A program made the translations under genes and the position numbers. The notes under the pieces were generated by a model that was not told the DNA's origin, did no database searches, and saw only the letters and a program-made list of their open reading frames with translations. A stretch of 64,000 bases of DNA from assembly GCA_022775765.1 (NCBI GenBank), contig JALFKC010000077.1, positions 1 through 64,000 on the forward strand, in the 5' to 3' direction. This document shows positions 28,068 through 38,555 of this stretch, in pieces; the first letter of the stretch is position 1, and each line of letters opens with the position of its first letter. Source of the stretch: Campylobacter sp. (GTDB taxonomy: Bacteria > Campylobacterota > Campylobacteria > Campylobacterales > Campylobacteraceae).

Positions 28068-28294
28068 AAAGATATGATTTGAGGCATTTAAAGGGTGGAT
28101 TTTTGCCAAAGATGGGTGAGATTATAAAGGACGCAAACTCAGGCGAAGTTATGATTTTTTTGTTTGAGATAGGGGATTTTAGCTCAGTGCAAAAAAGCAT
28201 AGATTTGGTCGATGGACTAAACTCAACCTTGATGAACTCACTTAAGTTTAATCAGGTCGATTGGACTATAGTAGTTAAAAAAGGTAAATTTTAA
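28064..28294 (+). CDS. Small complex I-associated protein in the nuoE position (Cj1575-like)
   Basis: 76 residues, no cysteine, so it cannot hold the NuoE [2Fe-2S] cluster. It occupies the nuoE place between nuoD and nuoG as in C. jejuni and H. pylori, where this small protein replaces NuoE. Begins MKRYDLRHLKGGFLPKMGEI. ATGA overlap with nuoD. Function is inferred from position and synteny. Confidence 0.8.
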   Translation: MKRYDLRHLKGGFLPKMGEIIKDANSGEVMIFLFEIGDFSSVQKSIDLVDGLNSTLMNSLKFNQVDWTIVVKKGKF

Positions 28295-28303
28295 AGGAAA
28301 AAT

Positions 28304-29005
28304 ATGAAGGTGTTAAATTTAATCCCACTTATAAGATATGAAGAGATTTATGAGAAATTTAAAAATGACGAGCTTTTGACAATCAGTCCATTTTTGGATG
28401 AGAATTTAGGCAAAAGCATAAGGTGTGAGATAGGAAGTTTAAACTATGTATTGGCTCTAATTTGCCAAATTCTCAAGCCAAATTGTGAGTTTTTTAACAG
28501 TTTAGATACTGCGTATTTAAGTGGCGAAAGTAGCGTAGGTGAAGAAGAGATTGAAGAGATTTACGAGTTTTTGGATGGTTGTGAGTGTATTTTGGTGGAT
28601 GAAAATTTGCTAAATTTCCACGAAGATAGGGAGAATATCAAAGGATTTTTGGGAATTATTTCTCAAAAAACTGGTGCCAAAATCATCTCTGATAAAAATA
28701 AAGGGCTTAAATTTGAAGCGTTTGTTAAGGGGCTAAATGAAGAGCTAGGCGATTATGATGGAAGCGTGATTTATACACACCAAAAAGATGATGAGTTTGT
28801 GGGTGGGGTATATTTTATGGCTGCGGCTAGGATTAAAGATGGTGATATTGTAAGTGTAAAAACGCCATATTTTAATGTGAAGCGTAAATTTAGACTTGAC
28901 AAAGATATAAAAGGCACGGTTGCGTTTTTTGGATTTAGAAGTGAGCCTAAAAATTTAAATCACTACGCATTTTTAAAACCAGAAATTTCAAAAACTAAAG
29001 GCTGA
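28304..29005 (+). CDS. Complex I-associated protein in the nuoF position (Cj1574-like)
   Basis: 233 residues with no NADH- or FMN-binding motif of NuoF and no clustered cysteines. In C. jejuni the protein in this position is required for complex I activity and flavodoxin has been shown to be the electron donor in place of NADH (established work). Contains an acidic middle (SGESSVGEEEIEEIYEFLDG) and a C-terminal RKFRLDKDIKGTVAFFGFR. Followed by nuoG after 2 bases. Confidence 0.8.
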   Translation: MKVLNLIPLIRYEEIYEKFKNDELLTISPFLDENLGKSIRCEIGSLNYVLALICQILKPNCEFFNSLDTAYLSGESSVGEEEIEEIYEFLDGCECILVDENLLNFHEDRENIKGFLGIISQKTGAKIISDKNKGLKFEAFVKGLNEELGDYDGSVIYTHQKDDEFVGGVYFMAAARIKDGDIVSVKTPYFNVKRKFRLDKDIKGTVAFFGFRSEPKNLNHYAFLKPEISKTKG

Positions 29006-29007
29006 AA

Positions 29008-31299
29008 ATGGGTCAAATTCTTATAGATGGTCAAAGACTTGAATTTAGCGAAGGCGAGACCATCTTAAATATTGCAAGGAAAAACGGAATCTTTATACCG
29101 GCAATTTGCTACCTAAGTGGCTGTAGTGCGACTTTGGCGTGTAGGCTTTGTATGGTTGAGGTGGATGGCAAGGTTGTATATAGTTGCAATGCAAAGGCAA
29201 AAGATGGGATGGAAGTTATCTCAAATTCCCCAGAGCTTAACTCTGAGCGAAGAGCGATTATGCAAGCGTATTGTATCAACCACCCTTTGGAGTGTGGGGT
29301 TTGTGATCAAAGCGGTGAGTGCGAACTTCAAAACTTCACTCACTATTTTGGCGTAAATGAGCAAATTTTTGTCGTTAAAGATAGCCACAAACCACCACAA
29401 AAATGGGGCTTTGTAGAGTATGACCCATCACTATGTATAGTTTGTGAAAGGTGCGTGAAAGTTTGCAAAGATAAAATCGGCGACAACGCTCTAAAAACAG
29501 TGCCTAGGGAGGCTGAGCCTTTGGATAAATCCCTAAAAGACACTATGCCAAAAGACGCCTTTGCAGTGCTAAACAAAGCTCAAAAAAGCCTAATAGGTCG
29601 CGTGGATGATAACTGTAGTAATTGTGGTGAGTGTGCGGCGGTTTGCCCTGTGGGAGCATTAACCGAGAGCCATTTTAAGTACACCACAAACGCGTGGGAA
29701 CTACGCAAAATTCCAGCTTCTAATCCGCACTCAAGCGATTGTGAGTTGATTTATTATGAGGTTAAAGAGAGTGGAATCTCAAATAGAACTCAAAAAATTT
29801 ACCGCGTTAGCAATGATTTTCATTTTGGAGAGATAAACGGTGCAGCAAGGTTTGGCTATGAGTTTAACAAGCCAAAAAGCACCAAAAATAGGGTGGTTTT
29901 TGAACGCATTATAAAAGGCATTCAAAATGGCGAGATAAAAACTATCAAATTTAATAGCTTTATAACTAACGAAGAGGCTAAGATTTTGCAACTTTTAAAG
30001 GAGAGATTTGGCCTAAAACTTATCAATGATGAAGCTAAAGCTTACAAAGAGTTTTTGCATAATTTTAGTCTTTATAGCGGCAAGACTCTTTATAGTGCTA
30101 CGACAAAAGATATCATAAATAGCGATTTTATAGTGGTTGCAGGAAGTTTTTTAAGGCACGACGCACCAAATGTCTCATACAAAGTCAATAACGCCCTAAA
30201 AATCAACAAAGCAAGTGGCGTGTATTGCCATACGATTTTTGACAAAGTAGTTGAGAGTTACTCTAAAAACTTCAAACTTTTTATCCACGAAGCTAATAAA
30301 GATATAGAAATTTTGCTGTGGATTTTGGCAAATTTCGCTCAAAGCTTACCACTTTGGCTTAAAGAAAAAGTTGCCATTCAAAAAGAGCTCATTGAGCTTG
30401 ATAAACTTGAGTATAACGCCCCAGTGCTGATAATTGGAGATGATTTTATAAAAAGCGAAAATAGCGTGGTTTTAGCAAAACTTCTAGGACTTATTGAGAG
30501 ATTTACAAACTTCAAAGTTTTTATCATCCCACCACGCACCAACTCTCTTGGCGTGAGATTGATATGCGAACTTGATGATGAGAGCGAGGGTGAGATTTTA
30601 GGCTACAATGAGAGCGGGGATATAGTTTTTGGGGCTTTAAAATCCGACCTTGACGCACCTGCGTTAAGCGAACAAGAGGGCACTTTTACAAACTATGACA
30701 AAAAGGTAGTCCCAACAAACGCAGCCCTTGAATACAAGGGATTTGAGCTAAACGATATTGCAAACGCTCTTGGAATAAAGGCTAAATTTGCAATTGATTA
30801 CACCTCAAATTTAGGTGAGTGTTTTGAAAATATTAAATTTGATAATTTGACAAACTACTATGATAATGGTGGGGTTAATCACAGAGGCTATGAGATCAAA
30901 AATTTAGCTAGCGAAGTGCTTGAAGATGAATTTGACCTTGAAAATAGAGTAAATTTTGAGCCCGGCGAGAGTAGTGAGATTTTTTACCTTGCAAATCCTA
31001 TCAATCAATTTAGCAAATTCACAGCGATTTCGCCACTAATTAGTGAAGTTGCAAGAGTGTATGCTGGAAGTGAGTTTTTGGATAAGCACTCGCTAAAAGA
31101 TGGGGATATATTAAACTTAACAAATCCACAAAATAACTATAGTGTAACTCTTAAAATCAAACTTGACAAAGAGATAGATGGCGTTTATATCCCTGAATTT
31201 GACGCAAAAATTGAGAGTGAAAAGCTATTTAATTCGCGTTATAGTGTTTTAAAATTTACCAAAGATGACACTCAAAATTTAGGAGATAAAGATGAGTGA
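29008..31299 (+). CDS. nuoG: Complex I subunit NuoG
   Basis: 763 residues. The first ~230 hold the electron wire: a [2Fe-2S] plant-type ferredoxin domain (CYLSGCSATLACRLC and the later Cys of YSC), the His/Cys site HPLECGVCDQSGEC, and two [4Fe-4S] motifs CIVCERCVKVC and CSNCGECAAVC. The remainder is the molybdopterin-fold domain without molybdenum. It would be the first electron acceptor once NuoE and NuoF are absent. Overlaps nuoH by 8 bases. Confidence 0.95.
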   Translation: MGQILIDGQRLEFSEGETILNIARKNGIFIPAICYLSGCSATLACRLCMVEVDGKVVYSCNAKAKDGMEVISNSPELNSERRAIMQAYCINHPLECGVCDQSGECELQNFTHYFGVNEQIFVVKDSHKPPQKWGFVEYDPSLCIVCERCVKVCKDKIGDNALKTVPREAEPLDKSLKDTMPKDAFAVLNKAQKSLIGRVDDNCSNCGECAAVCPVGALTESHFKYTTNAWELRKIPASNPHSSDCELIYYEVKESGISNRTQKIYRVSNDFHFGEINGAARFGYEFNKPKSTKNRVVFERIIKGIQNGEIKTIKFNSFITNEEAKILQLLKERFGLKLINDEAKAYKEFLHNFSLYSGKTLYSATTKDIINSDFIVVAGSFLRHDAPNVSYKVNNALKINKASGVYCHTIFDKVVESYSKNFKLFIHEANKDIEILLWILANFAQSLPLWLKEKVAIQKELIELDKLEYNAPVLIIGDDFIKSENSVVLAKLLGLIERFTNFKVFIIPPRTNSLGVRLICELDDESEGEILGYNESGDIVFGALKSDLDAPALSEQEGTFTNYDKKVVPTNAALEYKGFELNDIANALGIKAKFAIDYTSNLGECFENIKFDNLTNYYDNGGVNHRGYEIKNLASEVLEDEFDLENRVNFEPGESSEIFYLANPINQFSKFTAISPLISEVARVYAGSEFLDKHSLKDGDILNLTNPQNNYSVTLKIKLDKEIDGVYIPEFDAKIESEKLFNSRYSVLKFTKDDTQNLGDKDE

Positions 31300-32287
31300 T
31301 TTTGCGTTTTATGTGCTTACTACTATCATCAAAGTTGTAGTGGTTTTAGCTGTAATTGCTACTCTTGCAGGGCTTGGGACATATTTTGAGAGAAAAATTC
31401 TAGCCTTTATGCAGCGTCGTGTGGGGCCGTGGGTGGTTGGACCTTTTGGACTAGCACAAATTTTAGCCGATATGATTAAGCTCTTTACCAAAGAGGACAT
31501 AGTGCCAAATACAGCTAATCGCTTTTTGTTTAAAATTGCCCCATTAATCTGTGTCACAGGGGCATTTGTTTCGCTTTCTGTGGTGCCATTTTTGCCTGAG
31601 TTTGAGCTATTTGGCAGAACCGTTCAGCCAATAATTGCGGATGTAAGCGTGGGAGTTCTGTTTTTGCTAGGAGTGAGTGCAACTTGTGTATTTGGTGGGC
31701 TAATAGGCGGCATTGCAGCCAATAATAAATGGAGCATTATCTCTTCAATGCGTTCAGTGCTTCAACTTCTTAGCTTTGAAATTATCAATGGACTTAGCCT
31801 AATTCCTGTTATTATGATGGTTGGCTCACTTTCTTTGATAGATATTGTCGCTGAACAAAGTGGCGGGGTTGGGAGCTGGTATGTTTGGTCTCAGCCGGTT
31901 TGTTTTGTGATATTTTTGATAGCCTGCTTTATTGAGTGCAATAGAACGCCATTAAATTTGGTTGAAAACGAAACCGAGATCGTCGCAGGAACTACAACAG
32001 CGTATTCTGGGATGAGATTTGGAGTGTTTTTTATAGCTGAATATGCCAATATGATAACTTATTCTATCGTGGTTTCGCTGATATTTTTTGGTGGATATAA
32101 CTCATTTTGGTTTATTCCAGGTGGAGTTATGATGATAGTTAAGGCAAGCTTCTTTTTCTTTTTGTTTTTATGGACTAGAGCAGCGTGGCCTCACCTTAGA
32201 CCCGATCAATTAATGGGGCTTTGTTGGAAAGTGCTTATGCCTTTGGCACTTCTTTGCATACTAATAACTGGCTTAGTGCTTATATAG
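31292..32287 (+). CDS. nuoH: Complex I subunit NuoH
   Basis: Membrane subunit that forms the entrance to the quinone chamber. 331 residues, about eight helices, with [14 protein letters not shown] and the acidic loop [19 protein letters not shown]. Confidence 0.96.
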   Translation: MSDFAFYVLTTIIKVVVVLAVIATLAGLGTYFERKILAFMQRRVGPWVVGPFGLAQILADMIKLFTKEDIVPNTANRFLFKIAPLICVTGAFVSLSVVPFLPEFELFGRTVQPIIADVSVGVLFLLGVSATCVFGGLIGGIAANNKWSIISSMRSVLQLLSFEIINGLSLIPVIMMVGSLSLIDIVAEQSGGVGSWYVWSQPVCFVIFLIACFIECNRTPLNLVENETEIVAGTTTAYSGMRFGVFFIAEYANMITYSIVVSLIFFGGYNSFWFIPGGVMMIVKASFFFFLFLWTRAAWPHLRPDQLMGLCWKVLMPLALLCILITGLVLI

Positions 32288-32295
32288 GAGAGATG

Positions 32296-32910
32296 ATGGG
32301 TAAATTTATAGAGATTGATAAAAGAGCAATAGCTACTTCAAATGAGCAAAAATTCAAGCAGTTTTTGAGGCGAACTTTTAGGGGTGAATTGTTTGTAGGG
32401 CTTTGGGTTGTTTTTAGAGAGATGATCAAAAAAAACAACACTCACACTCTTATGTATCCCAAAGAAAAGATGTATTTTGACAATAGATATCGTGGGGTTC
32501 ATAGACTATTAAGACTTCTTGAAAGCGGCAATGAGAGGTGCATAGGTTGTGGGCTTTGTGAGAAAATTTGCGTTAGCAACTGCATAGCGATGGAGACTAG
32601 GGTTGATGAAAATGGTAGAAAAAAAGTGCAAAATTATAGTATAAATTTAGGGCGTTGCGTGTATTGTGGATTGTGCGCGGATGTTTGCCCTGAAATTGCG
32701 ATTGTGCATGGCAAAGAGTTTGAGCTTGCAAGCGAACAAAGAGCGTATTTCGCACAAAAAGATGATATGCTTACAAAGATTAACGCTCTAAATTCACAGG
32801 TAGAATTTGAGGGTTATGGAAGTTTACCAGCAAATGCTGATAATCTTGTGAAGCCTACACCAGTTGGAATGGCAATAGCTAAAGACGAAAAAGGCGAAGA
32901 CAATGTTTGA
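32296..32910 (+). CDS. nuoI: Complex I subunit NuoI
   Basis: Carries two [4Fe-4S] clusters (N6a, N6b): [11 protein letters not shown] and [14 protein letters not shown] 32296 is preferred to 32293 because AGGAG ends at 32290; the reading frame is open back to 32221, but that would place the start inside nuoH. 204 residues with an extended C-terminal tail rich in charged residues. Confidence 0.94.
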   Translation: MGKFIEIDKRAIATSNEQKFKQFLRRTFRGELFVGLWVVFREMIKKNNTHTLMYPKEKMYFDNRYRGVHRLLRLLESGNERCIGCGLCEKICVSNCIAMETRVDENGRKKVQNYSINLGRCVYCGLCADVCPEIAIVHGKEFELASEQRAYFAQKDDMLTKINALNSQVEFEGYGSLPANADNLVKPTPVGMAIAKDEKGEDNV

Positions 32911-33424
32911 GATGGTAGCTTTTTATTTTTTTGCGGTGATGAGCGTTGGGCTTTTTGGGGTTAGTGTGTTTTCCAAAAATGTGCTTTATGCAATGAGTGC
33001 GTTAGCTGGTGGAATGATATTTATCTCAGGGCTTTTTTTCTTGCTTGGAGCTGAGTTTTTAGGCGTGGTGCAAATCATTGTATATACTGGGGCGGTGATG
33101 GTTTTGTATGCGTTTTCACTGATGATATTTGACGCTTCAAAAGATGTAAAAGAAATCAAATCAAACAAGCTTATCTACACAATGGCTTTTATAAGCTTTT
33201 CGCTGATTTTGTTTATCGTAATCGCACCATCAGTTGCTCTAAGCTCTCATATCAATTATGTAGAACTTAAAAGCTTTGATAACACAGAAGTGCTTGGAAT
33301 GGTGCTTTTTACGCGTTATCTTTTGCTTTTTGAGCTTGTGGCGATTATGCTTTTGGTGGCGATGATTTGTGCAATAATCTTAGCTTACAAAGATATGATT
33401 AAGAAAAAAGAGGGTGAGTTATGA
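32903..33424 (+). CDS. nuoJ: Complex I subunit NuoJ
   Basis: 173 residues with five membrane helices and the [18 protein letters not shown] signature of helix 3, whose rotation couples quinone chemistry to proton pumping. Overlaps nuoI by 8 and nuoK by 4 bases. Confidence 0.95.
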   Translation: MFEMVAFYFFAVMSVGLFGVSVFSKNVLYAMSALAGGMIFISGLFFLLGAEFLGVVQIIVYTGAVMVLYAFSLMIFDASKDVKEIKSNKLIYTMAFISFSLILFIVIAPSVALSSHINYVELKSFDNTEVLGMVLFTRYLLLFELVAIMLLVAMICAIILAYKDMIKKKEGEL

Positions 33425-33729
33425 TAGGGCTTACACATTATTTGATAGTTGCTATGGTTATGTTTGTTTTGGGGCTAATTGGACTTATGAAAAGACAGAA
33501 CTTAATTATGCTTTTTTTCTCAACTGAAATTTTGCTAAATTCAGCAAATGTTGCTTTGGTGGCAATTAGTAGGTATTACAATGACTTTACAGGGCAAATT
33601 TTTGCTCTTTTTGTTATCGCGGTTGCAGCTAGTGAGGTGGCAGTTGGGCTTGGACTACTCATACTTTGGTATAAAAAAACAGGCTCTATTGAGACTTTTA
33701 GCCTAAATCCCAAAAAGGAGAGCGAATGA
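33421..33729 (+). CDS. nuoK: Complex I subunit NuoK
   Basis: 102 residues, three helices with the two membrane-embedded glutamates in STEILLNSANVA and AASEVAVGLGL. MrpC-like. Confidence 0.95.
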   Translation: MIGLTHYLIVAMVMFVLGLIGLMKRQNLIMLFFSTEILLNSANVALVAISRYYNDFTGQIFALFVIAVAASEVAVGLGLLILWYKKTGSIETFSLNPKKESE

Positions 33730-35558
33730 ATTTTTATATCTGCGTAGCGTTTTTTGCCCCACTTGTTTCGTTTGCTATAGCTTTAGCGTTTAGCTTTTGC
33801 AAAAAGTCATATTTAATAGGTGGAATTTGTTCGTTTTTGATGGTTGTAAGCACGATTTGTTCGTTTATACTTCTTGAGATTACTAGTAAAGCGGGGGCTT
33901 TTACCTATGAGCTTGGAAGCTTTATAAATGTTGGGTTTTTAAGCGTAAAATACTCACTAATCATAGATGAATTAAGCACGATAATGATGTGTGTTGTAGG
34001 CATTGTAGCAAGCGTAGTGCATATGTATTCGATAGGTTATATGGCAAATGATGAGAAATTTAATAAATTTTTTGCGTTTTTGGGACTTTTTGTCTTTGCA
34101 ATGCTACTTTTGGTGATGAGTGATAATTTAGTTGGACTTTTTATTGGCTGGGAGGGCGTTGGGCTTTGTTCGTGGCTACTTATTGGTTTTTGGTATGATA
34201 AGAAAAACTTTAGCTGGTGTGCAAATGAAGCTTTTATAATGAATAGAATTGCTGATCTTGCAATGTTGGTTGGGATTTTTATGGTTTATGCCTATGTTGG
34301 GTCGTTTAAATATAGTGATATTTTTGTTTTTATAAGCAGTATTGATGATAAGATTGTATTTTTTATGGCAGTAGCGTTTTTGATAGGAGCGATGGGAAAA
34401 TCTGCTCAATTTCCATTTCATACTTGGCTTGCAGACGCGATGGCTGGACCAACGCCAGTCTCAGCTCTAATTCACGCAGCGACTATGGTTACAGCTGGGG
34501 TTTATCTGATAGTTAGAATTTATCCTGTATTTGTCTTTGCACCAGAAGTTAGTGAGTTTATAGTGATTTTGGGAGCTTTTATGGGAGTTTTTGCAGCCTC
34601 TATGGCTTTGGTGCACGATGACCTCAAAAAAATCATTGCATATTCAACTCTTTCGCAACTTGGATATATGTTTGTAGCGGCTGGATTTGGGGCTTATCAT
34701 TTAGCGATTTTTCACCTTGTAACTCACGCGTTTTTCAAATCTTTGCTATTTTTGTGTGCAGGCAATATAATGCACGCAATGAACGATGATACCAATATCA
34801 AACATATGGGTGGGCTTTATAGGTTTTTAAAACCAACGGCGATTTTGATGGGAATTGGCTCACTAGCACTTTGTGGGCTCTATCCATTTGCAGGGTTTTT
34901 CTCAAAGGATAAAATCTTAGAAGTAGCGTTTTTTAGCGGGGATTACGCTATTTGGCTAGCACTTTTGGTAGGGGCAATTTTTACAGCATTTTATAGTTTT
35001 AGGCTTATAATGTTAGTGTTTTTTGTCAAGCCAAAATTTACCCATCATCCACACGAAGCTAAGCTTTTTATGCTGGTTGCACTTATTCCATTAGCTATTT
35101 TAGCTATTATATCAGGCTTTTCTTATGATAAATTTTATAGTTTTATAGCCAAATTTGTGCCGAGATTTGACTTTGAATTAAGCCATTTTACCCATATTTC
35201 GCTGATAGCTTTGACTTTGATAGTGGTGATTTTGAGCATAATTTTTGCAATTTTTGCATACAAAAAAGAGATATTTAGTGAAAAATGCGAGAATATTTTC
35301 ATATACAAACTACTTAAAAATGAGTATTTTATACCACATTTTTACAAAAACTATGTCATCGCGACCTATGAAAAAATCTCAAATTTAGCTGCAAAATTTG
35401 ATATGAAGATAATTGATAAAATAGTCGATGGTATCGCTAAGCTTATGCTAGTTTTAGGACAAATTCCTGTGGCTATGCAAAATGGCGGATTGTCAGTAAT
35501 GATAAGATTTATGGTGCTTGGTTTTATGCTCTTGATGATATTTGTGGTGATTTTTTAA
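33726..35558 (+). CDS. nuoL: Complex I subunit NuoL
   Basis: Antiporter-like distal proton channel. 610 residues with GWEGVGLCSWLLIGFW, the FPFHTWLADAMAGPTPVSA block and KKIIAYSTLSQLGYM. The C-terminal lateral helix follows after about residue 500. Confidence 0.95.
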   Translation: MNFYICVAFFAPLVSFAIALAFSFCKKSYLIGGICSFLMVVSTICSFILLEITSKAGAFTYELGSFINVGFLSVKYSLIIDELSTIMMCVVGIVASVVHMYSIGYMANDEKFNKFFAFLGLFVFAMLLLVMSDNLVGLFIGWEGVGLCSWLLIGFWYDKKNFSWCANEAFIMNRIADLAMLVGIFMVYAYVGSFKYSDIFVFISSIDDKIVFFMAVAFLIGAMGKSAQFPFHTWLADAMAGPTPVSALIHAATMVTAGVYLIVRIYPVFVFAPEVSEFIVILGAFMGVFAASMALVHDDLKKIIAYSTLSQLGYMFVAAGFGAYHLAIFHLVTHAFFKSLLFLCAGNIMHAMNDDTNIKHMGGLYRFLKPTAILMGIGSLALCGLYPFAGFFSKDKILEVAFFSGDYAIWLALLVGAIFTAFYSFRLIMLVFFVKPKFTHHPHEAKLFMLVALIPLAILAIISGFSYDKFYSFIAKFVPRFDFELSHFTHISLIALTLIVVILSIIFAIFAYKKEIFSEKCENIFIYKLLKNEYFIPHFYKNYVIATYEKISNLAAKFDMKIIDKIVDGIAKLMLVLGQIPVAMQNGGLSVMIRFMVLGFMLLMIFVVIF

Positions 35559-35567
35559 AGGAAAAAG

Positions 35568-37079
35568 ATGGAACATATTTTAAGTATTATTATATTTTTT
35601 CCAGCACTTGGGGCGATACTTGCGTTTTTTGTAGAAGAAAAAAGCCTTAGGGCGTATGGGATTTTTATAGCGTTTATAGAGCTAATTTTAACTCTTATTT
35701 TGTGGTATAAAACCACCATTTCAACCACTGCAAACGTTAGTGAGTTTATAGCTTTGGTGCCAGAGTTTGGAATAAGTTACTATCTAAAAGTCGATGGAAT
35801 TTCACTATTTTTGGTGATTTTGAGTGCGTTTATGAGTTTAGTGGCACTAATTAGCGTTAGTATAAAAGAGAAATTTAGACATCTCATAGTTTGTGTTTTA
35901 TTTTTAGAGATGGCGATGGTTGGGGTATTTGTAAGTTTTGACGCAGTAATATTTTATATATTTTGGGAAATTTCACTCATCCCTATGCTTTATATAATAG
36001 GAATTTGGGGAAGTGGCGAAAAAATTTACGCTTCGGTGAAGTTTTTTATCTATACATTTTTTGGCTCGATGTTTTTGCTAGTTGGAATTGTGGCTATGGG
36101 ATATCTTTGCTACAAAGCAAATGGAGTTTATAGCTTTAATTTTGATGATTGGAACGCTTTAAATGTGCCGTTTAATGCTCAAATTTGTCTATTTTTTGCT
36201 TTTGGTATCGCTTTTGCAGTTAAGACGCCGGTGTTTCCATTTCATACTTGGCTACCTTACGCTCACGGTCAAGCCCCTACAATTGGCTCGGTGCTACTAG
36301 CTGCAATCTTGCTTAAGATGGGAACTTACGCTTTTGTGAGATTTTCGCTTCCGTTTTTTCCAGACGCGAGTGTGTATTTGGCTGGCTTTATGGCGATTTT
36401 GGGCGTTATAATGGTGATTTATGCCTCTTTTGTCGCCTTTGGCCAAAAAGATATCAAGCAAGTCATCGCATATAGCTCAATTGCACATATGGGCGTTGTG
36501 ATTTTGGGAATATTTTCTTTGAATGTTGAGGGGATAAATGGTGCGATTTTTATGATGATAAGCCATGGATTAGTTAGTGGGATGCTGTTTATGCTAATAG
36601 GATTTTTGTATGATAGAACTCACACCAAACTTTTGAGTGAATTTGGCGGAATTGCTAAGGTTATACCTGTGTTTGCTTTGATTTTTGGTATAGCGATATT
36701 TGCAAATATGGGGCTTCCTTTGACGGTTGGCTTTGTGGGTGAGTTTTTAAGCCTTGCGGGTGTGTTTAAACTATCACCATTTTTTGCGATATTTGGTGGA
36801 TTTGGCGTGATAATGGGTGCGATTTATAGCCTTAATATCTACAAAAAGACCTTCTTTGGCTCACTAGCAAACAAAAATGCAAATTTAAAAGATCTAAACA
36901 AAAAAGAGCTAATCTCTGTAGTGCCGATCGCTATTTTGATACTGGTTTTAGGAATTTTCCCAAATTTGATCTTAAACAATATCAACTATGAAGTTAAAAA
37001 TCAGATGGCACAAATTTACCTAAAGTCAAATTCGGCTACCAAAAAAGCTTTGAATGACGCCACATTTATAAAGGAATAA
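35568..37079 (+). CDS. nuoM: Complex I subunit NuoM
   Basis: Second antiporter-like subunit. 503 residues, FWEISLIPMLYIIGIWG, FPFHTWLPYAHGQAPT and KQVIAYSSIAHMGVV. Starts 9 bases after nuoL with AAAGG. Confidence 0.95.
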   Translation: MEHILSIIIFFPALGAILAFFVEEKSLRAYGIFIAFIELILTLILWYKTTISTTANVSEFIALVPEFGISYYLKVDGISLFLVILSAFMSLVALISVSIKEKFRHLIVCVLFLEMAMVGVFVSFDAVIFYIFWEISLIPMLYIIGIWGSGEKIYASVKFFIYTFFGSMFLLVGIVAMGYLCYKANGVYSFNFDDWNALNVPFNAQICLFFAFGIAFAVKTPVFPFHTWLPYAHGQAPTIGSVLLAAILLKMGTYAFVRFSLPFFPDASVYLAGFMAILGVIMVIYASFVAFGQKDIKQVIAYSSIAHMGVVILGIFSLNVEGINGAIFMMISHGLVSGMLFMLIGFLYDRTHTKLLSEFGGIAKVIPVFALIFGIAIFANMGLPLTVGFVGEFLSLAGVFKLSPFFAIFGGFGVIMGAIYSLNIYKKTFFGSLANKNANLKDLNKKELISVVPIAILILVLGIFPNLILNNINYEVKNQMAQIYLKSNSATKKALNDATFIKE

Positions 37080-37080
37080 T

Positions 37081-38511
37081 ATGGATTTGAGTTTATTAAA
37101 TTTCACAACCATCGCACCGATGATGACTTTTTGTATCTTTGGCATAGGGCTTTTGTGTGTGAGTATTTTTGTTAAAAATCTGGCCCCATCGTTTTATGCA
37201 GCAATTACATTTGTAGCTATTGTGCTGGCTTTAGGGTTAATTTTGGGCGTTAGCTCAAACCTTGAATTTGGCTTTTTTGGACTTGTGATAATTGACGATA
37301 TTGCGGTAGTTGCAGTTTGTATAATGCTAATCTCAAGTCTATTTTTCATAGCTATGTCATCAAGCAAACTTGAGTTTTACGAATACACTCTGCCTGAGTT
37401 TTTCGTGCTATTTTTGTTTATGCTTGTAGGGTATTGCTTTATGGTAGTGTCGCTAAATTTGATGGTGATATTTGTAGGGCTTGAGGTCTCAAGCTTAGCA
37501 CTTTATGCATTAATCGCACTTCACAATAGGCACCAAGCTATAAGCTCAGCTCTTAAATACTTTGTAATGGGGGCGATGGGCTCAGGATTTTTTGTCTTTG
37601 GGGCGGCGATTATTTATCTAGCGAGTGGAAGCGTTGATATAGGCGATATCTTAACTCAAAAATACACTCAAAGCGAAGCTTTAATTTTAAGTGCTGGAGC
37701 GGTTTTTGTAATGGTTTCAGTTGGTTTTAAGCTCTCGCTCGTGCCATTTCACACTTGGCTTGCTGATGTTTATGAAGGGGCTAGTGAGGTTATGGCTGGA
37801 TTTGTCTCAATAGTTCCAAAAGTTGCAGGGTTTGTGGTTGCGATTAGACTTTTTGGTGGACTGATATTTATAGGATTTGATTTTATGCAAAATTTGCTAA
37901 TAATATTAGCAGTTACTACTATGACATTTGGAAATTTAGCCGCCTTAATCCAAAAAGATATCAAACGAATGCTAGCATTTAGCTCAATTTCTCACGCAGG
38001 ATATATTTTGGCAGCTCTTGTAGTTGGCAATGATATCGGCGTAAGGGCTATATTTATGTATTGGATAATGTTTAGCGTAGCAAATATCGGTGCGTTTTGC
38101 GTGCTTTGGATCTATAGAACTAAGCAAACTATGCAGAGATTTGACCACCCCTTTGAGAGATATAAAGGTCTAATTGTGAGCGATTCGTTTATGGCTTTGG
38201 CGATGAGCCTTTTTATGCTAAGTTTAGCAGGAATTCCACCATTTAGCATATTTTGGGGTAAATTTAGCGTGCTTTTGGCTTTGATAGATTCTAAATTTTT
38301 CATCCTAGCTTTGATTGTTGTGCTAAATAGTGCTTTGGGGGTGTATTATTATCTAAAAGTTGTGGTGTATATGCTTTTAAAAAGTGGCGAAGCTCAAATA
38401 TCAAGGTCAAATTTTACCGCTATTTTAGGTGTGATAGTTTTAATATGCTCTGTTTTATCGTTAGCTGGAATTTTTGGTTTTAAATTTTTGAGTAGTGTGG
38501 CAGTGTTTTGA
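37081..38511 (+). CDS. nuoN: Complex I subunit NuoN
   Basis: Third antiporter-like subunit. 476 residues with GLEVSSLALYALIAL, VPFHTWLADVYEGASE and KRMLAFSSISHAGYI. Last subunit gene of complex I; the prenyltransferase gene follows 44 bases later. Confidence 0.95.
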   Translation: MDLSLLNFTTIAPMMTFCIFGIGLLCVSIFVKNLAPSFYAAITFVAIVLALGLILGVSSNLEFGFFGLVIIDDIAVVAVCIMLISSLFFIAMSSSKLEFYEYTLPEFFVLFLFMLVGYCFMVVSLNLMVIFVGLEVSSLALYALIALHNRHQAISSALKYFVMGAMGSGFFVFGAAIIYLASGSVDIGDILTQKYTQSEALILSAGAVFVMVSVGFKLSLVPFHTWLADVYEGASEVMAGFVSIVPKVAGFVVAIRLFGGLIFIGFDFMQNLLIILAVTTMTFGNLAALIQKDIKRMLAFSSISHAGYILAALVVGNDIGVRAIFMYWIMFSVANIGAFCVLWIYRTKQTMQRFDHPFERYKGLIVSDSFMALAMSLFMLSLAGIPPFSIFWGKFSVLLALIDSKFFILALIVVLNSALGVYYYLKVVVYMLLKSGEAQISRSNFTAILGVIVLICSVLSLAGIFGFKFLSSVAVF

Positions 38512-38555
38512 TTTGCGTTAAATTTGTGATAAAATACGCCTTTTAAGGAATGAAA

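Noticed and set aside
32221-32292. Longer NuoI starting inside nuoH
   Set aside because: It would overlap nuoH by more than 60 bases, while AGGAG sits just before 32296.
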